Source: Opitutia bacterium (GTDB lineage Bacteria; Verrucomicrobiota; Verrucomicrobiia; Opitutales; Opitutaceae). From it: DNA of 41,324 nucleotides. Position 1 is the stretch's first letter, and each line of letters opens with the position of its first letter. The position numbers and the translations under genes are program-made. Location: the NCBI GenBank assembly GCA_947453695.1, contig CANGHW010000035.1, positions 1 through 41,324 on the forward strand, written 5' to 3'. This document shows positions 35,249-41,324 of the stretch, piece by piece. A model generated the notes under the pieces. That model saw only the letters and a program-made list of their open reading frames with translations, made no database searches and was not told where the DNA came from.

Positions 35249-36568
35249 CTAGCGTTGATGCAACTGGCTGAAATAAACCGCCATGAGCGACGCCCGATAG
35301 ATTGGCACCGCCAGAGGCTTTTCCGATGATTCATCAAGAGACTCAAATTTTCGAATATATCGCTCGGTGATAATCGTGCTCTTCATGATCATCGGCACTT
35401 CCAATCCCTGCGCCGGCGGATAGTCTTGAGCGCTGACATCGGCAACCTTCAGCTGAATCACAGGCTCGAACAGGATCGGGCACTTTTGACGAACGATCGT
35501 TATCCCAACTGAGCCACCGGCCAGTGCGTAGCGGTACGTCTCGCGCTCTCCTTCGCTGAACGTGTTGCACTCCTTGGAGGACACAACACGGGACAAGAAG
35601 GGCGCCATGACTGCCGCGCCATTGTTCTCGAACGCCGTTTTGAACCCGGAAATCACGACCATCTGCGTTGAAGCGAGAAACGCTTTTCGCTCTTCTTCGG
35701 ATTCTGGCAGGCGACCTAGAGACTGCTCAAAAATCATTCCCATCGCAGAGCTGTCTACCTCTAACAAGATATCGACCCAAGTCCGGTCGTTACCTTCCTC
35801 GAGCAGCATCCCGCCCCACGCCGTGAATTGTGCCTGGGGGTAGAGTTCGCCCCTGATCCGCGCGATCGCGCCGACCTTGCCGAAGCCCTGTTGCGCGATT
35901 AGCTTTATCATTATTCCGTCCACTTCCGCCGTCGTGATTTTGGCAATCTTCGGGGTCTCCTTGGGAGTCGTCCCCGAAGCCGCAGCCTCCGCCATCGACG
36001 CGAAATCGATGCTGTTAATATCCAGCAAAGGCTCGACCGGCGTGCTTGAAGTTTGCAATCGGCCGCGGCCCATAGCCGCCCGGCCTCCACCCTGGCTGGC
36101 CATGATATCGGCGATGAGCCGATAACGTTTCCGAAGGTCTTCCAGTTCATTCAACTGTTCGCGGAGTTCGGACTGGTAGTTCAAGGTCCGTTCCGCCACT
36201 CGCAGCCGCGCCTGCAATTCTGCGGGCCGAAAAGGTTTCACGAGAAAATCATCGGCTCCGGCGTCCAATGCCTTGGCAATATCGCTGGGGGTCGACCTTG
36301 CACTGACCATAATCAAGTATGGCCGGATTTTTATTTTTGGGGAACGCAGCACCGCGCAAATTTGGAGACCAGTGACCTCGGGCATCAGCCAGTCGAGCAC
36401 CGCAATGTAGGGTTCGGTCATGGCCAACGCCTTTTTCAAGGCGCTGTTTCCGTCTGTCGCACAGGTCAGCTTGTAGCGCGGAGAGCTAAACGTCGCCACG
36501 AGATTTTTCATGGCGGTGGGCTCATCCTCTGCCAGCAGAAGACTTACGGTCGAATTGCTATCGAGCAT
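35249..36568 (-). CDS. Response regulator with a long C-terminal domain, possibly CheC/CheX-like
   Basis: 439 residues. Receiver domain at about 5-125: LLLAEDEPTA (acidic pair), VLDWLMPEVTG (phospho-acceptor Asp near 59), MVSARS and DDFLVKPF (Lys). A helical linker (about 130-165) and a Ser/Thr/Pro-rich stretch lead to a C-terminal region (about 210-439) with no HTH. The parts FEQSLGRLPESEEERKAFLASTQMVVISGF and AVMAPFLSRVV recall CheC/CheX phosphatase-type domains, but weakly. Lying downstream of a chemoreceptor on the same strand, it may tune chemotaxis-like signalling. The separating 243 bp (36569-36811) contain no gene I can support. Confidence 0.75.
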   Translation of the reverse strand: MLDSNSTVSLLLAEDEPTAMKNLVATFSSPRYKLTCATDGNSALKKALAMTEPYIAVLDWLMPEVTGLQICAVLRSPKIKIRPYLIMVSARSTPSDIAKALDAGADDFLVKPFRPAELQARLRVAERTLNYQSELREQLNELEDLRKRYRLIADIMASQGGGRAAMGRGRLQTSSTPVEPLLDINSIDFASMAEAAASGTTPKETPKIAKITTAEVDGIMIKLIAQQGFGKVGAIARIRGELYPQAQFTAWGGMLLEEGNDRTWVDILLEVDSSAMGMIFEQSLGRLPESEEERKAFLASTQMVVISGFKTAFENNGAAVMAPFLSRVVSSKECNTFSEGERETYRYALAGGSVGITIVRQKCPILFEPVIQLKVADVSAQDYPPAQGLEVPMIMKSTIITERYIRKFESLDESSEKPLAVPIYRASLMAVYFSQLHQR

Positions 36569-36811
36569 GGTCGTGGGCTAGGAAAGTGACCTCAAACGCA
36601 CCCCGAACCGAAAAGGGACGCTGGGTGCTATGGAGGAAACGGATCGCTCTCCCAGCGCTTGCGCGGCAGGAATAGTGAGGGCTGGAATCAGTGCCGCACG
36701 CATGCCGGGATTTTTTCTCCGTTCGATGAATTCCTGTGGTCGAAGACAGGGGGCGCACCGCCGGGAACCCTGCGACGAATCCGGAAAAACTCTTGGCCCA
36801 TCTACGCCTCC

Positions 36812-38824
36812 TCAGCTGTTTTTGAAGAAATCACCCTGGCGCACGTTTTCCTTCGCTGGCGAGCTGGTGACTGGTCGTTGCAGGCGGCGCGGGGCAGTGC
36901 CGGCGATTTCGGCGTGTGCAGCTTTGGCTGCGGCAGCCTTCGGCGGTGCTGCCTGCGCGGGTACTCCACCGATAAGACTGCGCAGTTCTGCCGTCGATTC
37001 CTGCATCGCAATCGTTTGGGCCGAAAGCTCCTCGGCCGAGGCTGCGGTCTCCTCGGCGTTGGCAGCATTGTCCTGGGTAACCTTGTCCATCAGTGAAACG
37101 GCGGAGTTAACCTGACTAATGCCGTTGCTCTGCTCGTTGGATGCTTGGGCAATCTCGGCAATCAGTGTATCCATCCTCCGGGCGCAGTCGACGATCTGCT
37201 GCAGCGAGGTGGCGACCTTTTCGGATATCTGCACGCCGTGTTCGCTCTTGCTGACAGAGTCTTCGATCTTGGCGGCGGTTTCCCGGGCCGATTGGGCCGA
37301 ACGTTGCGCGAGGCTACGCACTTCCTCGGCGACGACCGCGAATCCAGCGCCGGACTCGCCCGCGCGAGCGGCTTCGACAGCCGCATTGAGGGCGAGGATG
37401 TTGGTCTGGAAGGCAATTTCATCGATGATTTTGACGATCTTCGCGATCTCACCTGAGGAGAACTTGATGGAGTCCATCGCAGACTTCATTTGCTCCATGT
37501 CCACTGCACCCGTGTCCGCCGCGGCACGGGTCTGACCGGAAAGTTCTTTTGCCTGGGCGGCGCCCTCAGCCGTGCGCTTGGTCATCGATGAGAGCTGAAT
37601 GAGCGAAGAGCTGGTTTCCTCGAGTGAGGCAGCCTGTTTGCTGGTCCCCTCGGCCAGTGACTGGCCGGCCTTGGAAACCTGCCCCGCAGCAGACTCGAGT
37701 TCACTTGAAAACGCACCCAGTTGCCCGACCAGCCGAGTGAGTGCGACGTTCAGACCGCGGGCAATGAACCACGCCAGCGCCAAGGAACCGACGAGCGCCA
37801 CCAATGACCAGGCAACCGTGTGCATGCGGCTGCGCTGGAAGGAAGAAGTGCGTGTAGCCAACAGTACATCGAGTTCGGCGACGGCGCCGCGCCAGAGGGC
37901 AAAGCTGGTCGCACTCGCTTGTGCCGCCGCGGCGGCATAGTCCGCAGGCGCAATCGCAGGCTTTGGCGCAGCGGCGAGCTCGTTGGTGAGTTTGATTAGA
38001 TTGCGTGTTGCTTCGCCGAAGGCCTTCACGAGCGGCGGGAGGTTTTTCTGCAGTGATTCGGAGCTGCCATAGAAATTGCCGTCCTCGTTCAATGCTGTGT
38101 TCGAACTCGCCTCGACGCGGTCGAGATCGACTTCCTGCAGGAACGCAGCGGACAGAGCGAGTTGGCTCCGCTCCTCGTTCGTGACTGCTCCGCGTCGTGC
38201 GACCGACTCGCCGAGGGCGGCAACACGTGCGAGTCGTTCCTGCATCTGCGGCAGCGCTCCCAGCGTAACATCGACGAGGTAGTATGAATCGAGATCCGGA
38301 TCGAGAATGAGATTTGAGGTGTCCCCAGCATGCGTGATCATCGTACGGATATCAGCGAGGAGATGAGCGTGCTGGCGCTGTGCATCGTCTGGAGTTAGAC
38401 TGCCTAGGGCGTTACGGAGACTGTCCCACTCTGCCTTGACGGTGGAGATTCGAGCATGCTCGCGGTGGCGCTTGGCCAGCCCATCGTTGGTAAATTGCAG
38501 TTCGGCGCCGATGGCGGCGTCAGTCGCCGCGAGAGTGGCGAATGCCTCGGCGACTTCTGCCTGGGTGGCATCGAGCTTCGGGCGTACATCGCTGCGGCCG
38601 GCGTGGAGTTCACGCGCGGGACCAGCATGACGCGGGATCGCTTCGAGCAGGGTGGAGAGCGGTCGCAGGTAACGGTTTCCTGCCTCCTCAAGGCGCGCGA
38701 AACGGATGCTGTCGGTCGCCGCGTCGACGACAAAATACATCATCACGGAGAGTGGCAGCGAGAAGGAGACGCAGATGACGGCGAGCTTTTGCGCAACACT
38801 GAGTCGGGCGGCTTTGGGTAGCAT
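36812..38824 (-). CDS. Methyl-accepting chemotaxis protein
   Basis: 670 residues. TM1 at about 14-33, a helical periplasmic sensor region of about 310 residues, TM2 at about 347-368, then a cytoplasmic signalling domain. The hairpin tip [40 protein letters not shown] in outline is diagnostic of chemoreceptors. There is little or no canonical HAMP between TM2 and the signalling part. The C-terminus ([12 protein letters not shown]) lacks an NWETF-type CheR-binding pentapeptide. No che genes are in the window. Its divergent neighbours and the H-NOX gene beyond suggest a sensory cluster, but the ligand is unknown. Confidence 0.93.
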   Translation of the reverse strand: MLPKAARLSVAQKLAVICVSFSLPLSVMMYFVVDAATDSIRFARLEEAGNRYLRPLSTLLEAIPRHAGPARELHAGRSDVRPKLDATQAEVAEAFATLAATDAAIGAELQFTNDGLAKRHREHARISTVKAEWDSLRNALGSLTPDDAQRQHAHLLADIRTMITHAGDTSNLILDPDLDSYYLVDVTLGALPQMQERLARVAALGESVARRGAVTNEERSQLALSAAFLQEVDLDRVEASSNTALNEDGNFYGSSESLQKNLPPLVKAFGEATRNLIKLTNELAAAPKPAIAPADYAAAAAQASATSFALWRGAVAELDVLLATRTSSFQRSRMHTVAWSLVALVGSLALAWFIARGLNVALTRLVGQLGAFSSELESAAGQVSKAGQSLAEGTSKQAASLEETSSSLIQLSSMTKRTAEGAAQAKELSGQTRAAADTGAVDMEQMKSAMDSIKFSSGEIAKIVKIIDEIAFQTNILALNAAVEAARAGESGAGFAVVAEEVRSLAQRSAQSARETAAKIEDSVSKSEHGVQISEKVATSLQQIVDCARRMDTLIAEIAQASNEQSNGISQVNSAVSLMDKVTQDNAANAEETAASAEELSAQTIAMQESTAELRSLIGGVPAQAAPPKAAAAKAAHAEIAGTAPRRLQRPVTSSPAKENVRQGDFFKNS

Positions 38825-38990
38825 TTGAACTTCGCATCTATACTCGGCACGCCGTCGAATAATATTTAAGCCGCTAAATGAAATATGGTTACAATAATTA
38901 CGTATGCGCCGCAGGTCCGATTGGCCGAGCGATCACCAGCTGGAGTTTGAACAGCAACTCCACTCGCTTTTTCTTAGGTGTCGTTAACAG

Positions 38991-39254
38991 GTGGACCTGT
39001 TTTTCGACCTCGCAAACGCCCGTCTGATGGTCGCCCTGCCGATCTTGCTAGGCGTGATTGCCATCGACCTCGCCGCAATCAGCCTAGCGTTTGAATTCCG
39101 AAAAAATGGCTTTGTGTCTCTGGCGACTTATGGGGCCCTGATGTCGTTTCTCGGGATCGTTTTGTCGTTCGTCTTCGGCCCCGTAGTCCTCGTAGCCTCA
39201 CTCGGCGGCGTGGCACGAGAATGGCTATCGGGCCCGGCAAAACCGGCCCAATAA
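38991..39254 (+). CDS. Small membrane protein, unknown function
   Basis: 87 residues from a GTG that follows an in-frame stop by one codon, so no longer start is possible. Hydrophobic segments at about 11-33 (LMVALPILLGVIAIDLAAISLAF) and 44-70 (TYGALMSFLGIVLSFVFGPVVLVASLG). No family recognised. It lies in the gap between the divergent chemoreceptor and the H-NOX gene. The upstream 166 bp (38825-38990) are AT-rich and probably hold the chemoreceptor promoter. Coding status rests on the membrane pattern only. Confidence 0.45.
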   Translation: MDLFFDLANARLMVALPILLGVIAIDLAAISLAFEFRKNGFVSLATYGALMSFLGIVLSFVFGPVVLVASLGGVAREWLSGPAKPAQ

Positions 39255-39380
39255 GCAACCTACGTATTTGATGATGCCCCTGCACTTCTACCTAATTAGA
39301 AAAAAGTATTATTTCTTGAATACACTCGCGGTAAAATCAGGTTCATCCCTCCAACCCCAAGCGTAAGACCCACACTCGAT

Positions 39381-39923
39381 ATGTATGGCATGGTAAACAA
39401 GGCGATGGAGGAAATGGTCATCAAGACCCACGGCGAAGGCACGTGGGAAAAGATCAAAGCCAAAGCTGGGGTTGATATCGAGGTCTTCATGAGCAACGAG
39501 GGGTATTCCGATGACATAACTTATAATCTCGTAGCCGCCGCCAGCGAACTGCTCCAAACGCCTCCCGGTAAGATTCTCCACGGATTCGGCGAGCACTGGA
39601 TATTGTATACGGCCCAAGAGGGCTACGGCAGTTTGATGGAGGCAAATGGCCGCACACTTCCTGAATTCTTGAGCAAGCTCCCAGATTTTCACAGTCGCGT
39701 GGCGATGATTTTTCCCCAGCTCCAGCCGCCGCGTTTTGAGTGTTCGGAGATCACCGAGCACTCGCTCAACTTGCATTACTTCTCGCACCGTCAGGGCTTG
39801 GCCGAATTTTTAGTCGGGCTGATGCATGGCTTGGGCAAAATGTTCAAAACGCCGGTCACCGTTCGCCAAACCGCCGCCAAGGCCCAAGGAGCGGATCATG
39901 ACGTCTTTGAAGTAACTTGGTGA
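39381..39923 (+). CDS. H-NOX heme-based nitric oxide / gas sensor
   Basis: 180 residues, the usual length of a stand-alone H-NOX. MYGMVNKAMEEMV is the classic start of the family, which fixes the ATG. FGEHWILY (about 69-76) is conserved; H104 in KLPDFHSRV is the expected proximal heme ligand; Y133-x-S135-x-R137 (YFSHR) is the invariant heme-propionate motif. Bacterial H-NOX proteins bind NO (some O2) and control a histidine kinase or cyclic-di-GMP enzyme encoded next door. Here the next gene overlaps by 4 bp and encodes an HNOBA-type kinase, so they surely work together. The upstream gap is AT-rich; TAAAAT at about 39331 could be a -10. Confidence 0.93.
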   Translation: MYGMVNKAMEEMVIKTHGEGTWEKIKAKAGVDIEVFMSNEGYSDDITYNLVAAASELLQTPPGKILHGFGEHWILYTAQEGYGSLMEANGRTLPEFLSKLPDFHSRVAMIFPQLQPPRFECSEITEHSLNLHYFSHRQGLAEFLVGLMHGLGKMFKTPVTVRQTAAKAQGADHDVFEVTW

Positions 39924-41324
39924 TTTTCGCTGATCTCGTGAACGGCGAAGCGCAACGACCTAAGATCGATCTGTCGGCGGAGCAATTTTCAGCCTTATTC
40001 CCGTATCATTTCTTACTGGATGATGATTTCAAGTTTCTCGGGGCTGGCACCGTGCTTCAAAGAATTTGCCCAGAGATCCAGATTGGCGGGCCACTGATCG
40101 ACATCTTTGAGACGCTCCGACCAGCCGGTCTTCCAACGAAGGGTTGGATTCTTCAGCACCTAAATAGTTTTTTCCTGTTTCGTAGCCGCTCAATCGGGTT
40201 TCAATTGCGAGGCGGTTTTATCCGAGCGCTCAAAGCAGACTGCTACGTCTTTCTCGGTTCACCGTGGTTAACCGACCCGGGGCAGTTGAAGACGTTCGGG
40301 CTTAGTTCCGAGGATTTTTCGGTCACGGACCCGTGGGTGGACATGCTGCATGTCCTTCAAGCGAGTAAAGTGGCTCTGGCCGACGCCCATTTACTTGCGG
40401 CTAAACTTTCCCGAAAAAGTGCTCAGCTCCAACTTGCCAACGAAAGGCTTCGGGAGAGTGAGCTTTTTTCCAGCGCGACGTTCAATGCCCTGAATTCCGC
40501 CTTGTTGATTCTAGATGAACGGGGATTCATCATTTCAAGCAACCGTGCCTCGAACGATCTAGCCATCAGCAGTGGATTTGGGGCCGAGGCCTTTAGCGTA
40601 GGGGTGAATTATTTGGACGGTTTTATGACCAGCCGGCATGCTCCACCGTCAGCTGCCGAGCTCGTTGCTGGCATCCGAGAGGTGATGTCTGGGAGCAGGA
40701 AGGATTTTGAGTTGGAATACCATTGGCACTTGGCCGACAAACCAAGGTGGTTAATTTGCCGGGCGACCCGCTTTTCCGAGGAAGGGCCAGCCAGAGTGGT
40801 CGTATCCAATCTCGATAACACGCAAATGAAAGCACTGCAGGTGCTTCAAAACCGTTCGCAACGGATGGAGTCCCTTGGCACACTCGCCAGCGGGATTGCC
40901 CACGACTTGAACAACGCCCTCGCTCCGATTATCTTGGTAGGCGACGCGATCAGGATGCAGTATCCGGAAGAATCCGACATGCTGGAAATAATCCAGTCCA
41001 GTGCGAAACGAGCGGCGAATATGGTGAGGCAGTTGTTAACCTTCGCCAAAGGCGCGGAGGGCGAGAGGACTTCAATCGATGCAGGACATCTGGTCGGAGA
41101 GATGCATCACATTATTAAAAGCACCTTCCCGAAGAACATCGAGTTGAGGATCGAGCTGGCTCCCGATCTTCCAAAGATAATCGGCGACTCGACCCAACTG
41201 CACCAGATCCTGCTCAACCTGTGTGTTAATGCACGGGATGCCATGCCGCTCGGAGGGAGACTAACCTTGGGGGTGAAACTCGTGGAAGTGGACGCCGTGT
41301 ATACAGCTACCCATCCGGAGGCTA
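39920..41324 (+). CDS. HNOBA-PAS sensor histidine kinase, partner of H-NOX (cut by window end)
   Basis: At least 468 residues, open at the right edge. The GTG at 39920 overlaps the H-NOX stop as GTGA; a second GTG at 39938 is an alternative. Residues about 14-150 form an HNOBA domain (FSALFPYHFLLDDDFKFLG, then LIDIFETLRP and FQLRG), the region that in animal soluble guanylate cyclase sits beside H-NOX. A coiled coil (about 155-190) and a PAS domain (about 190-300) follow. HisKA has LASGIAHDLNNALAP with the phospho-acceptor His at 328, and the HATPase N-box reads NLCVNARDAMP before the sequence ends. No TM segment is seen, so it is a cytosolic kinase controlled by the H-NOX protein. Confidence 0.88.
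   Translation, partial: MIFADLVNGEAQRPKIDLSAEQFSALFPYHFLLDDDFKFLGAGTVLQRICPEIQIGGPLIDIFETLRPAGLPTKGWILQHLNSFFLFRSRSIGFQLRGGFIRALKADCYVFLGSPWLTDPGQLKTFGLSSEDFSVTDPWVDMLHVLQASKVALADAHLLAAKLSRKSAQLQLANERLRESELFSSATFNALNSALLILDERGFIISSNRASNDLAISSGFGAEAFSVGVNYLDGFMTSRHAPPSAAELVAGIREVMSGSRKDFELEYHWHLADKPRWLICRATRFSEEGPARVVVSNLDNTQMKALQVLQNRSQRMESLGTLASGIAHDLNNALAPIILVGDAIRMQYPEESDMLEIIQSSAKRAANMVRQLLTFAKGAEGERTSIDAGHLVGEMHHIIKSTFPKNIELRIELAPDLPKIIGDSTQLHQILLNLCVNARDAMPLGGRLTLGVKLVEVDAVYTATHPEA

Overview
The window is about 41 kb of GC-rich bacterial chromosome. It encodes an outer-membrane TonB receptor and has periplasmic, lipoprotein and Tat signals, so the host is Gram-negative. High GC, many starts without a Shine-Dalgarno sequence, the style of the proteins and the mix of system II cytochrome c maturation with multiheme cytochromes suggest a Verrucomicrobiota member near Opitutaceae. 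That assignment is an inference from general resemblance; no rRNA or phylogenetic marker lies in the window.

Layout. 1-240: a 21-bp tandem repeat at the window edge and small inverted repeats. 240-2715 (-): an envelope operon (WaaE-like glycosyltransferase, polysaccharide deacetylase, two small membrane proteins). 2815-7543 (+): a signalling operon with a NarL-type response regulator, TonB receptor, YfiR-like periplasmic protein and CHASE8-HAMP histidine kinase. 7547-8950 (-): hemN. 9045-12491 (-): hybrid PAS histidine kinase, Hpf and a DksA-like protein that has lost most zinc ligands. 12654-14212 (+): fermentative D-lactate dehydrogenase and a membrane protein. 14238-17898 (-): cytochrome c maturation operon (lipoprotein, ResB, CcsA). 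18065-24610: the complete hydrogenase maturation set hypE / hypABFCD, with a small toxin-antitoxin pair between hypE and hypD. 24735-29279 (+): truncated HupE-like protein and a group 1 membrane-bound uptake [NiFe] hydrogenase (small, large, cytochrome b, protease) with the six-cysteine proximal cluster set of O2-tolerant enzymes. 29406-34989 (+): monoheme cytochrome c, a seven-heme ImcH-like inner-membrane cytochrome, an eleven-heme cytochrome c/b fusion resembling CbcL, and a HemN-like radical SAM protein. 34990-41324: a less GC-rich, sensory region with degenerate repeats, a response regulator, a chemoreceptor, a small membrane protein, an H-NOX sensor and its HNOBA-PAS-histidine kinase partner, cut by the window end.

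How it fits together. Most of the middle is one theme: electron flow from H2 into the quinone pool and out through c-type cytochromes, with the machinery to make heme (hemN and a homologue), attach it (ccs) and build the NiFe site (hyp). ImcH-like and CbcL-like quinol oxidases side by side are, by analogy with Geobacter, the inner-membrane entry points for extracellular electron transfer; no outer-membrane conduit is visible here.

Main new observation. Seven transcription units (hemN, dksA-like, ldhA, ccs, the hydrogenase operon, the monoheme cytochrome and the CbcL-like gene) share one promoter layout: two direct repeats of the form (G/C)CAA-N4-(T/C)GC exactly 21 bp apart, in coding orientation, followed by a -10-like hexamer 35-37 nt after the start of the proximal repeat. 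This is the geometry of an activator bound in tandem next to the -35 region and would define an undescribed redox/anaerobic regulon. In at least three cases the -10 is so close to the start codon that the mRNA would be leaderless.
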